Shown: positions 1 to 7,976, numbered from the stretch's first letter. The stretch: 20,132 bases of DNA from DATFEN01 sp035691285 (GCA_035691285.1 DASSJI010000060.1:1-20132), one strand, 5' to 3'. The notes: generated by a model not told the origin, from the letters alone. A program made the numbers and translations.

Positions 1-1553
1 TGCCTTGTTCCAGCTCGCCCGCTCCAGGGCCTGGAACACGAGGTCGCGCTCCAGGTCCTCGAAGCGCACGCCGCCGGCAGGGAGGCGATGGACCTCGCCG
101 CCCTGGTCGCCTGCAGACACTCCCGCGAAGTCCTCGGCGCACAGGCTGGAGCCCTCGGCGAGGAGCATGGCGCGCTCCACGGCGTTCCGCAGCTCGCGCA
201 CGTTCCCAGGCCACGAATGCGCCTCCAGGCGCGCGAGGGCGGCAGGCGCGATGGCGGTCACGTTGCGGCGAAACTCACCGCGATAGTGGTCCATGAAGAA
301 ACGCACCAGCGCCGGCAGGTCGCCCGTGCGTTGGCGCAGGGGCGGCAGCTCCACCTCCAGCACCTGGAGCCTATAGAAGAGGTCCTCCCTGAACCACCCT
401 CGCGCACCCCGCGTCGCAGGTCGCGGTTGGTGGCCGCGACGATCCGCACGTCCACCCGTGTGTCCCTCGTCCCCCCGACCCGCCGGAACGCCTTCTCCTC
501 GAGGAAGCGCAGCAGCTTGGCCTGCAGCGCCAGGCTCATCTCGCCGATCTCGTCGAGGAACACGCTGCCGCCGTCCGCCAGCTCGAGCAGCCCCTTCTTC
601 TGCTGGCGCGCGTCGGTGAAGGCCCCCTTCTCGTGTCCGAACAGCTCGCTCTCGAGCAGCGTGTCGGGCAGCGCCGAGCACGTGATGTTCATGAAGGGCG
701 CCGCGGCACGGGCGCTCATGCCGTGGACCACCTTCGCCGCCAGGTCCTTGCCGGTCCCGTTCTCTCCGGTGATGAGCACGGTGGAGGACGGGCTCTTGGC
801 GATGCGGCCCAGGAGCGCCTTCACCGCCCGCATCGCCCGCGATTCCCCGACGATGTCGTCCAGGGCGAGCGGCCGCGTGCCGAGCTGCGCACGGGCCTGG
901 TGCAGCTCCCGGCCAAGGTCCGCGCTCTGCCGCTCCAGGCGTCGGTAGAGGATCGCGTTGTGGATGGCGCTGGCCGCGATGTTGCCCACGAGGCCGGCCA
1001 GCTCCTCGTCCCGCTGGCTGAAGGTCGCCTTGTCGGTGGACTCGACCGCGAAGATCCCGACCAGCCGGTCGCGGATGAGGAGCGGTATCGCGATCTGCGT
1101 CTCGGCGTCCGCGAGTCCGGGCGGCGCCGCCGCGGACCTGAGCTCGCGGCCCCGGCCGGCCCGCTCCATCTCCTTCCGCACGGCCGCCGCGTAGGCGCGC
1201 TGCCGGCTCAGGTTGCCGATGCGCAGCACCTTGCGCTTCTGTGCCGCGAGGCCGATCACGCCGGCGCCCACCGGGACGCGGGCGCCGACGACCGACGACC
1301 GATAGCCCCGGCACGCCGCGACGCTCAAGGTCCTCTCCCCTTCGTCGAGGAGAAGGATCAGCGCGTGGCGAAACCCGAACAGCTCGACCATGGTGCGCAG
1401 GACGATCTCGAGGATCGCATCCAGGTCCAGGGTCGAGTTCAGGTCGCAGGACACCTGCCGGAGCAGGCACAGCTCGCTCCGCGTCCGCTCCAGCTCCTCT
1501 CTCAGCCCTGGCTTATCGGCGGGTGCGCTCACGCGGGCAGGCAGGGCAGGCAC
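1..1553 (-). CDS. GAF / sigma-54 AAA+ / Fis-type transcriptional activator; frameshifted, and C-terminus cut by window edge
   Basis: One-component bacterial enhancer-binding protein that would remodel sigma-54 RNA polymerase in response to its GAF sensor. From the N-terminus: a short helix, a GAF domain (about residues 41-200, with GFRHALILLLDE and VGAGVIGLAA), and an AAA+ domain from about 228. The AAA+ domain has Walker A GENGTGKD (263-270), a loop reading GAFTDA (310-315) instead of the usual GAFTGA, and Walker B VFLDEIGEM (331-339). The frame breaks after about residue 387, near 390-400. One base upstream in phase the minus strand resumes as FREDLFYRLQV, followed by the conserved WPGNVRELRNAVERA and the start of a Fis helix-turn-helix (FEDLERDLVFQALERA), open to position 1. 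A single-base loss explains this, either a real mutation or a sequence error. The start is GTG at 1553, or GTG at 1532, which forms a GTGA overlap with the upstream stop and suggests translational coupling. Target promoters are not visible. Confidence 0.88.
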
Positions 1554-1942
1554 TCGACCGAGGTCACGCGGTAGATGTCCGCCGAGCGCAGCTTGAAGAT
1601 CCCGGACATGCCCGTGGCCGAGGCGATGGCCTCGATCTCGAGGCTCATGCGCTCGAAGACCTCGCCCTCGGTCTCGGAGCGGTCGTAGAGGAGCCCGAGG
1701 ACGAAGCGGCGGGCGTTCCAGATGTCGTGGAGGCAGAGGGTCGCCCGCGGGTTCTCCCGCACGTTGCGGATGGTCTTGCTGAAGAACTGGTACGAGAGCG
1801 CCACGTGCTCGGCGTCCACGTAGTAGGCCTGGGAGATCACCGCCACGTTCGGCTCGCCGTCCTTCGAGCAGGTCGAAAGCACCAGGGGAATCCCGCTCTC
1901 CATGACGGGCCTGATTTCGTCGGGCAGGCGGACTCCGGTCAT
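1529..1942 (-). CDS. Pyridoxamine 5'-phosphate oxidase-like FMN-binding split-barrel protein (small, C-terminal of the pair)
   Basis: A 137-residue protein of the PNPOx-like split-barrel superfamily, whose members bind FMN, or sometimes F420 or heme. Visible family features are the early strand IPLVLSTCSKDGEPNVAVIS and the segment FFSKTIRNVRENPRATL, which corresponds to the flavin-phosphate contact region of the fold. At 137 residues it is a single barrel without the C-terminal extension of true PdxH, so vitamin B6 synthesis is unlikely. The ATG at 1942 overlaps the previous stop as ATGA, and its own stop overlaps a GTG start of the downstream GAF/sigma-54 gene as GTGA. This suggests stoichiometric production of the three proteins. 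I recall this barrel being fused directly to a GAF domain of this type in other bacteria, so a role as a flavin or redox sensing subunit is a reasonable inference but unproven. Confidence 0.8.
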   Translation of the reverse strand: MTGVRLPDEIRPVMESGIPLVLSTCSKDGEPNVAVISQAYYVDAEHVALSYQFFSKTIRNVRENPRATLCLHDIWNARRFVLGLLYDRSETEGEVFERMSLEIEAIASATGMSGIFKLRSADIYRVTSVECLPCLPA

Positions 1943-2448
1943 GGCTCGGGAGGGGCGAGACGCCGGCCGGCGCCGGGCCCTGGGGTCTGGAGGAACACCT
2001 CCTGGACGGCGATGCGCACGGCCAGGGACGGCTGGCCCAGGTACAGCTCCAGCGTCCTGCTCGCGAAGTTGTGGCGCGTGTCGATCTGCTGGACGTCCCT
2101 CACGAAACGTTCACGGCAGGCCTCGAACGCGGCTCGCTCGGCCGCCCCGGTCGCGCGCGTGCCGGCGAAGTCGCCCTTGAACTGGTACGTCTCGTGGGGT
2201 CCGATGTGCTCGATGGTCAGCGCCAGGCGCGGGCACTCCGCCACGTTCCGCAGCAGCCGCTCCGTGAAGGGCTCCGCCACGAAGAAGGTCAGGAACTGGG
2301 GCTCCGGCTCCCGGATCCAGCCGCACACCCAATGGAAGTGCGGCGTCAGGTGGCGGTCCCGGGTCGCGGCATAGGCGATCGAGGCCCGCTCCAGGAAGCG
2401 CAGGATCACCCCCGGAATGGCCACGAGATCGAGAGCGGGCGCCCCCAC
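1939..2448 (-). CDS. FMN-binding split-barrel protein (pyridoxamine 5'-phosphate oxidase-like)
   Basis: A 169-residue protein with weak but recognisable similarity to the PNPOx-like split-barrel fold. The segment FTERLLRNVAECPRLALTI matches in pattern the FSKTIRNVRENPRATLCL of the adjacent small protein (F-x-x-x, R-N-V, P-R, L), so the two may be distant paralogues or partners. The C-terminus (GPGAGRRLAPPEP) looks disordered. The GTG start at 2448 lies 4 bp after the stop of the metallopeptidase gene, with a purine-rich GGGGGAG stretch upstream. Its stop overlaps the next gene's ATG by 4 bp. Substrate and cofactor cannot be read from the sequence. A dimer with the downstream protein is possible, because the fold normally binds its cofactor at a dimer interface. 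Confidence 0.68.
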   Translation of the reverse strand: MGAPALDLVAIPGVILRFLERASIAYAATRDRHLTPHFHWVCGWIREPEPQFLTFFVAEPFTERLLRNVAECPRLALTIEHIGPHETYQFKGDFAGTRATGAAERAAFEACRERFVRDVQQIDTRHNFASRTLELYLGQPSLAVRIAVQEVFLQTPGPGAGRRLAPPEP

Positions 2449-2452
2449 TGCC

Positions 2453-3775
2453 CTAGATCGCTCCCCCGATCGTCACGACGTCCACCAGGCCCCTGCAGCC
2501 ATAGAGGGCCGGCAGGACCTCGGCAGGCGCGTAGCGTCGGCGCAGCTCCGCCACGCGCTCGGTCCCGGCCCGGTAGGCGGGCAGGTACATGCGTCCGAGG
2601 AGCGGATGCCGTCCCCAGGCGCCGGAGAGCTTGTCGGCACGCTCCTCCGAGCACAGGTACTCCCTGCGCAGCGTTCCGGCCACGTCCTCGCGGGGCCACG
2701 CTTCCCGCCAGGTGAGGTACGACGACTGGTTCTTGGCGTCGTCCTGCAGCAGCGCGAGCAGGACGCCGAGCTGCAAGTCGTCGTCGGGCAGCTCCTCCAC
2801 CCGGCTCACCCCGTGCGCCATCAGGATCGCGTTGTTCGCGATCCCCTCGAAGAGCGCGGCGCAACGCGTGTTCATCGTGAGCACCGAGGCCTCGAACCCG
2901 ACCTCGCCGCGCACGAACAGGTCCTGGAGGAAGGCGAACGTCGTCACGTGCCCGGGCACCACCTCGTGGCTCACGAGCTGCTGGAACTCGGGCACCGAGA
3001 TCTGCAGCGCCGCGTTGATCTCGTACGTGGCCTCGTACCGCGGCCGGCCTTCGGGCGTGCGCGCGCGTCCGAGGTAGTTCATCGAGCCCGAGAACCACGC
3101 GTTCTCGATGGGCAGGAAGCGGATGTTGGCGCGCGGCACGCGCCCGAGCGGCTGGGGCAGGTGCGGCATCACGTTCCGTTCCGTGAGCGCGTCGAAGAGC
3201 GAGATGAAGGCCTCGCCCAGGCTGGGGATGGACTTCGCCGGCACCATGCGGTCCCGTCTCCAGGCGTCGACGGCGGCGAGCAGCTCGCCGTCGTAGCCCG
3301 CCTTCGCCAGGAGAGCCGCCACGCGCTCGCGCTTCGCCCTCGGGTCGGAGGGCTCCGGCGCAGCTCCCGTCGAGGCTCGGACGCATCGCTCGTAGGGCAC
3401 GGGCTCGCCGCGGCCGAGCAGCTCCTGGACCAGGTCCCACATCGCCTCGAAACAGGTCGCGAGGCCCTCGAGGTAGGCGCCCCGCCTCCCGCCGAGGGCG
3501 CGCCCGCCCTCGGCCATGCCGGCGATCGCGCCGCGCACGTCCACTCCCTCCAGGTACGCCTCCACCGCGCCACGGTCGATTTCCTTCGCGGCGACCCCGC
3601 CGCTCGCGCGGAGACGCGCCGCGGCCCCGTGCGTGTAGGCCAAAGGCAGCGCTTCGTCCGAGAACCACGAGTCCGCGATGAAGCGTCCCGTCCCGGACGG
3701 GTTCAGGACGTCGCCTCCCCACAAGGTGTCGATGCCGACGATGGCGTCGGCGACGCAGCGGTCGAGCCGATCCAC
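2453..3775 (-). CDS. Putative zinc metallopeptidase with HExxPGH motif (DUF885-like)
   Basis: A 440-residue protein without a signal peptide or obvious membrane segment. The motif SHEVVPGHVTTF (His270, Glu271, His276) matches the HExxPGH signature of DUF885-type putative metallopeptidases. Downstream, FEGIANNAILMAHG (Glu310) sits where that family carries an EGxA segment supplying a possible third zinc ligand. The rest is predominantly helical. The protein is shorter than the roughly 550-600 residues of typical DUF885 proteins, so it is a divergent member. The GTG start at 3775 is set by a strong AAGGAGG six bases upstream, overlapping the stop of the OPT transporter gene one base away. That coupling suggests a cytosolic enzyme acting on what the transporter imports, which is inference. 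Confidence 0.66.
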   Translation of the reverse strand: MDRLDRCVADAIVGIDTLWGGDVLNPSGTGRFIADSWFSDEALPLAYTHGAAARLRASGGVAAKEIDRGAVEAYLEGVDVRGAIAGMAEGGRALGGRRGAYLEGLATCFEAMWDLVQELLGRGEPVPYERCVRASTGAAPEPSDPRAKRERVAALLAKAGYDGELLAAVDAWRRDRMVPAKSIPSLGEAFISLFDALTERNVMPHLPQPLGRVPRANIRFLPIENAWFSGSMNYLGRARTPEGRPRYEATYEINAALQISVPEFQQLVSHEVVPGHVTTFAFLQDLFVRGEVGFEASVLTMNTRCAALFEGIANNAILMAHGVSRVEELPDDDLQLGVLLALLQDDAKNQSSYLTWREAWPREDVAGTLRREYLCSEERADKLSGAWGRHPLLGRMYLPAYRAGTERVAELRRRYAPAEVLPALYGCRGLVDVVTIGGAI

Positions 3776-3776
3776 C

Positions 3777-5768
3777 TCAGGCCTCCTTCACTTGCCGAGT
3801 GGAAGCATGCCACGTGTAGAGGCAGAGGGCCATGAAGCCGAGCGCCGAGAGGCTCTGGGAGATCCACTCCACGTCGTAGAAGGGCGTGCGGATCCAGTCC
3901 TCGGAGTAGCCGGGCACGAAGACGCGCAGGCCCGCTCCGAAGACCCCCCCCAGCGCACCGCCCGCCATCAGCCCCGAGGCCACCACGATCCCCCGCTCGC
4001 GGATGCCCGGCCGTCCCTCACGGTCGGCCTTCCGGTTCAGGAAGTGCACGAGGAACCCGCCCACCAGCGCCGGCGTGTTCAGCTCCAGGGGCAGGTACAT
4101 GCCCAGGGCGAAGATCAGCGCCGGCGCTCCCAGCATCTCCATGATCACGGCGATCACGGCGCCGGTCCCGAAGAGCGCCCAGGCCACCGGCTGCTGGCTG
4201 ATGAAACCCTCTACGAGGGCCCGCATGATGGCGGCCTGCGGCGCCGGCAGGACCTGCCGCGGATCGCCCGGCACCGCGTCGCCGAACTGGTACCCCTTGG
4301 CCAGGACCGCGATCGTGAGCCCGGCGGCGACCGCCGCAGCCACGACCCCCAGGAACTTCACGCCCTGCTGCGCTGCGGGAGTCGAGCCGAGCCAGTAGCC
4401 CGTCTTGAGATCCGTGATCGTCTGTCCCGACACGGAGAGGGCGGTGCAGACCATGCCCGCGATGGCCATGACGAAGAACATCCCGGTCGGCCCCGAGAGC
4501 CCGAAGCGCAAGAGCACCACCGACGAGATGATGATCGTGAGCATGGTCATGCCCGACACCGGGTTGCGGGCTGTCGTCGCGATCGCGTTCGCCGCCACGG
4601 ACGCGAAGAAGAACGAGAAGCCCAGCATCAGCACGAGGCCCACGGCGACTACGACCGGGGAGACGCCGAGCGTGCCGAAGAAAATGGCGGCCCCCAGGGC
4701 GCTCAGCACCACGCCGATGAGCATGCGCACGACCGGCAGGTCCCGATCGGTCCGCTCCTGGCCGTGGTCCTCGCCGTGGCGGAAGGCCCGGGCCGCGATC
4801 CCGAACGAGCCGGCCACGATGCGCAGCGACTTGACGATGCCGAAGATGCCCGCCGTGGCGATGGCGCCGACGCCGACGAGCCGCACGTAGCGGCGGAAGA
4901 TGTCGCCGGCGTCCATCTGGGCGAGCGGCGTCGTCGCGGGGTAGACCACGAGCTCCGGAGACAGGTGCTGGCCGACCATCCACAGGAGCGGCACCAGCAC
5001 GAAGTTCGACAGGAAGCCCCCGGCGCAGAGGATCATCGACGAGCGCAGGCCCATCACGTAGCCGAGGCCGAGGATGAAGGCCACGGCGTCGAAGCTGGCC
5101 ACGACCCGCGCCTTCTCGGCAAGGTGCTTGACGGCCGGCACGAACTGGAGGTCCACGAACTCCTTCCAGACGTGGAAGGTCGTGACGAAGAAGTCATAGA
5201 TGCCGGACACGACGGTCGCCTGGATCAGGAGGCGCGCCTGGGAGCCTCCCTTCTCCCCCGTGACCAGGACCTCGGTGATGGCCGTGGCCTCCGGGTAGGG
5301 AAGCTGGCCGTGCATCTCGCGAACGAAGTAGCGGCGTAGCGGGATCAGGAACAGCACGCCGAGGCACCCGCCGGCCAGGCAGATGAAGGTCGTCTGGACC
5401 GGGTTCGGATCGAGCTTCAGGATGTAGAGGGCCGGCAGGGTGAAGATCGCCCCGGCCACCAAGGCCCCGGAGACGCCGCCCACGCCGGTGATGATCACGT
5501 TCTCGAGGACGCTCGAGCGCCGCCCGTAGACCCGCGCCAGGCCGATCGCGAGGATCGAGATCGGGATCGCCGCCTCCATCACCTGGCCCACCTTCAGCCC
5601 CGAGTAGGCGGAGGCCACGGTGAAGATCACGCAAAGCAAGAGACCCCAGCCGACCGAGCGCGCGGTCACCTCGGGAGGCGCCGCCTCGGGCGGAACCACG
5701 GGCCGATAGGCCTCCCCCGCCTTCAGGACGCGATACGCGTTCTCCGGCAGCGACGTGGTCTCGCTCAT
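3777..5768 (-). CDS. OPT family oligopeptide transporter
   Basis: A 663-residue polytopic inner-membrane protein of the OPT (oligopeptide transporter) superfamily, proton-coupled carriers of peptides or metal-chelate conjugates. Hallmarks are SAYSGLKVGQVMEAAIPISI early in the protein, the QLPYPEATAITEVL segment, and a long series of hydrophobic spans, roughly 14-16 by eye. A charged cytoplasmic loop (RHGEDHGQERTDRD) separates the two halves. The length fits bacterial OPT proteins. The start is ATG at 5768, preceded by a purine run containing GGAGGAGG at ideal spacing. The same frame stays open far upstream across surE, but that extension has no similarity and is a GC artefact. Its closeness to a putative peptidase supports small-peptide uptake, but the substrate cannot be assigned. 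Another annotation might call it an OPT/YSL family protein. Confidence 0.93.
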   Translation of the reverse strand: MSETTSLPENAYRVLKAGEAYRPVVPPEAAPPEVTARSVGWGLLLCVIFTVASAYSGLKVGQVMEAAIPISILAIGLARVYGRRSSVLENVIITGVGGVSGALVAGAIFTLPALYILKLDPNPVQTTFICLAGGCLGVLFLIPLRRYFVREMHGQLPYPEATAITEVLVTGEKGGSQARLLIQATVVSGIYDFFVTTFHVWKEFVDLQFVPAVKHLAEKARVVASFDAVAFILGLGYVMGLRSSMILCAGGFLSNFVLVPLLWMVGQHLSPELVVYPATTPLAQMDAGDIFRRYVRLVGVGAIATAGIFGIVKSLRIVAGSFGIAARAFRHGEDHGQERTDRDLPVVRMLIGVVLSALGAAIFFGTLGVSPVVVAVGLVLMLGFSFFFASVAANAIATTARNPVSGMTMLTIIISSVVLLRFGLSGPTGMFFVMAIAGMVCTALSVSGQTITDLKTGYWLGSTPAAQQGVKFLGVVAAAVAAGLTIAVLAKGYQFGDAVPGDPRQVLPAPQAAIMRALVEGFISQQPVAWALFGTGAVIAVIMEMLGAPALIFALGMYLPLELNTPALVGGFLVHFLNRKADREGRPGIRERGIVVASGLMAGGALGGVFGAGLRVFVPGYSEDWIRTPFYDVEWISQSLSALGFMALCLYTWHASTRQVKEA
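3782..3788 (-). promoter_or_regulatory. Strong Shine-Dalgarno for the metallopeptidase GTG start
   Basis: The minus strand reads AAGGAGG with six bases before the GTG at 3775. It lies within the last codons and just before the stop of the transporter gene, so it fixes the GTG as the start and implies translation of both genes from one mRNA. Confidence 0.7.
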
Positions 5769-5791
5769 TCCCCCTCCTCCACCGCTGGCCG

Positions 5792-6553
5792 TCAGCCCTT
5801 GAAGGGCAGCGCCTGGAGCCACGGACGCAGGCCCGAGAGCGCGCCGTGATGCGTGGTGTCGGTGTGCAGCGGCGTGACCGAGATGAAGCCGTGGCGCACG
5901 GCCGAGACGTCCGCCAGGTCGTCGGCCTGCCAGCGGTCGCGTCCTTCCTCGATCCAGTAGTAGGTCTGCCGGCGCGGGTCCAGGCCCTCGAGCACCTCGC
6001 CGTAGTGCTGCCGCCGGCCCTGGACGGTCAGCATCGCGCCCCGGGGGGCGCGCGCGGGGACGTTGACGTTGAGCAGGGTCGCCGGGGGGAGCCCGCGCTC
6101 CATCACCTCCTTCGCCAGTCGAGCCGCGAAGGCGGCCGCGTGGGAGAAGTCGGTCTCGGCCTTGGACGCCAGCGAGACCGCGATCGAAGGGATCCCGAAG
6201 AACACGCCTTCCCGCGCTCCGCCCACGGTCCCCGAGTAGAACACGTCGTCGCCCAGGTTGCCGCCGCGGTTGATCCCCGAGCACACGAGGTCCGGACGTC
6301 GCGACAGGAGCTTCGCGCAGGCGAGGTTCACGCAGTCCGCCGGCGTGCCGTCCACCGCATGCCAGCGCTCCTCGAGCCTCTCGACCCGCAGCGGGTGCTT
6401 CAGGGTCAGGGAGTGGGAGCAGGCGCTCTGCTCGCGGTCGGGCGCGACCACGTGGACGTTCCCCAGCCCCTGGAGCGCCTCCGCCAGCGCTCGAATCCCG
6501 GGCGAGTGGATGCCGTCGTCGTTGGTCACCAGGATGACGGGCTTCTCGGGCAA
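5792..6553 (-). CDS. surE: 5'-nucleotidase SurE (nucleoside monophosphatase / stationary-phase survival protein)
   Basis: A 253-residue metal-dependent phosphatase that removes phosphate from nucleoside 5'- and 3'-monophosphates in the cytoplasm. The sequence has the metal-binding NDDG (residues 11-14), PDREQSACSHSLT, the SGINRGGNLGDDVFYSGTV block, and the NVNVP segment characteristic of SurE. The motif usually read as GTVAAAREG is GTVGGAREG here. The length matches the family. An in-frame stop lies only four codons upstream, so the only usable start is TTG at 6553. The transporter gene follows after 23 bp on the same strand, so surE probably heads the operon that runs to the left edge. A TATAGT hexamer just upstream could be its -10 box. 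Confidence 0.95.
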   Translation of the reverse strand: MPEKPVILVTNDDGIHSPGIRALAEALQGLGNVHVVAPDREQSACSHSLTLKHPLRVERLEERWHAVDGTPADCVNLACAKLLSRRPDLVCSGINRGGNLGDDVFYSGTVGGAREGVFFGIPSIAVSLASKAETDFSHAAAFAARLAKEVMERGLPPATLLNVNVPARAPRGAMLTVQGRRQHYGEVLEGLDPRRQTYYWIEEGRDRWQADDLADVSAVRHGFISVTPLHTDTTHHGALSGLRPWLQALPFKG

Positions 6554-6561
6554 CGTCGCGA

Positions 6562-6567
6562 ACTATA
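6562..6567 (-). promoter_or_regulatory. Candidate -10 element upstream of surE
   Basis: The minus strand reads TATAGT, one mismatch from TATAAT, 8 bp before the TTG start of surE, in the 70-bp divergent gap to the SpoIIE-type gene. No convincing -35 hexamer is present at 16-18 bp. If used, transcription would begin almost at the start codon, giving a leaderless mRNA. Confidence 0.3.
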
Positions 6568-6623
6568 ACCGCTCCCCGGCGTCGCCGTTCGTCCCGGCCG
6601 ATCGGAGTTCGTGATAAGGTCCG

Positions 6624-7976
6624 GTGCTCCGGACCACGCTCTTGACCCAAGCCTCCAGGGACGTGCCCGCGCCATCCCTCTTCCCCCCGCAGGGGGAGGA
6701 GACCTCGGAGCAGCTGCGCCAGGCGCTGGCGCTGCAGGCCAAGACGGTCGAGCGCCTTCGCTTCCTCATCGAGGCGTCGAAGGTGCTCAACTCGACGCTC
6801 GACCTGGCCGAGGTGATCCGCAACATCCTGGACATGACCACGCGGGAGACCGGGGCCGAGCGAGCGACGCTCTTCCTCCTGGACCACGAGAAGAACGAGC
6901 TGTGGTCACTGGTGGCCCAGGGCCTCGAGCAGAAGGAGATCCGGCTGCCTGCAGGGAAGGGGCTCGCCGGCTGGATCGCGGAAACGGGCCAGGTCGTCAA
7001 CCTGCCAGACGCCCACGAGGACCCGCGCTTCGATCGCAGCTTCGATGGCCTCTTCGGCTACCGCACTCGGGCGCTGCTGGGCGCTCCGGTCAAGGACCGC
7101 GACGGCAGGGTGGTCGGTGTCCTGGAGCTCCTGAACAAGCCAGCTCCAGGCTTCAGCTCCGAGGACCTTGAGTTCCTCGACGGGATCTCCGTCCACGCCG
7201 CGATTGCCCTCGAGAACGCGAGGTTGCACCGCGAGTCGATGTACCGCCAGAAGCTGGACCGCGAGCTGGCCCTCGCGCGCACGATCCAGCAGGGTCTGCT
7301 GCCCGAGGCCCCGCCCAACCTGCCCGGCTTCGACATCGCCGTGCGCCACACGACCTCGCAGTACGTCGGCGGCGACTACTACGACTTCATTCCCATCTCG
7401 CCCACCGTCCACCTGTTCGTGGTCGCCGACGTGGAGGGGAAGGGGCCTTCGTCGGCCCTCGTGATGTCCAACTTGCAGGCCACGCTCCATGTCGTGGCCC
7501 GGCATGTCCACTCCCTCGAAGGCATCATGTTCCACGTCAACGAGGGCATCCAGCTCAGCACCCACGGCGAGAAGTTCCTGACGCTGTTCCTGGGCCTGCT
7601 CGACGTCCCCCGCCGCGTCCTCCACTACGTCAACGCCGGCCACGTGCCCCCGCTGGTCGTGCGCGAGGGCAGCCAGGTCGTGAGCCTTCGAGAGGGCGGG
7701 ATGGTGCTGGGCCTGCTGCCGCAGATCCGCTACAAGCGCGGCATCGTCCAGCTCGAGAAGGGCGACGTCGTGCTCGCCTGCACGGACGGCATCACCGAGG
7801 CCGGCAACCAGCTGGACGAGCTGTGGGGCGCCGCTCGGCTCGTCCAGGCCGGGATCGCCCACTGGGGGCGCCCGGCCCGCGAGATCGTGGACTCGATCTT
7901 CGACGAGGTCGCCGCCTTCGCGGCCGGTGGGACGCAGACCGACGACAAGATCCTGATGGCGATCAAGCTGTGCTGA
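6624..7976 (+). CDS. GAF domain-containing SpoIIE/PP2C-type serine/threonine phosphatase (RsbU-like)
   Basis: A 450-residue cytoplasmic phosphatase. Such proteins dephosphorylate anti-sigma-factor antagonists in partner-switching pathways. A GAF sensor spans about residues 56-200 (LNSTLDLAEVIRNIL through IALENARL). A linker helix (ELALARTIQQGLLPEAPP) is typical just before SpoIIE domains. The PP2C domain (about 235-449) has GGDYYDF (249-255), ADVEGKGPSSAL with Asp269, NAGHVPPLV, CTDGITEA with Asp388, and the terminal TDDKILMAIK, so the metal-binding acidic residues are intact. The GTG start at 6624 has an AAGG four bases upstream. It is transcribed divergently from surE. No anti-sigma factor or antagonist gene is in the window, so it is an orphan here and its target is unknown. 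Confidence 0.93.
   Translation: MLRTTLLTQASRDVPAPSLFPPQGEETSEQLRQALALQAKTVERLRFLIEASKVLNSTLDLAEVIRNILDMTTRETGAERATLFLLDHEKNELWSLVAQGLEQKEIRLPAGKGLAGWIAETGQVVNLPDAHEDPRFDRSFDGLFGYRTRALLGAPVKDRDGRVVGVLELLNKPAPGFSSEDLEFLDGISVHAAIALENARLHRESMYRQKLDRELALARTIQQGLLPEAPPNLPGFDIAVRHTTSQYVGGDYYDFIPISPTVHLFVVADVEGKGPSSALVMSNLQATLHVVARHVHSLEGIMFHVNEGIQLSTHGEKFLTLFLGLLDVPRRVLHYVNAGHVPPLVVREGSQVVSLREGGMVLGLLPQIRYKRGIVQLEKGDVVLACTDGITEAGNQLDELWGAARLVQAGIAHWGRPAREIVDSIFDEVAAFAAGGTQTDDKILMAIKLC

Noticed and set aside
3678..5339. A 553-codon plus-strand open frame rich in His, Asp, Glu and Arg
   Set aside because: It is antisense to the transporter. Its composition is the complement of hydrophobic codons and it has no recognisable fold.
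6554..6623. Sigma-54 (-24/-12) promoter controlled by the neighbouring activator
   Set aside because: No TGGCAC-N5-TTGC-like sequence was seen here, nor in the gaps at 10207-10245 or 19456-19547.
3777..6887. A 1036-codon open frame on the minus strand that would fuse an N-terminal domain to the OPT transporter
   Set aside because: The first roughly 373 codons are arginine- and glycine-rich, run over surE in another phase and over the SpoIIE-type gene start, and match nothing. A strong ribosome site sits at the internal ATG 5768.
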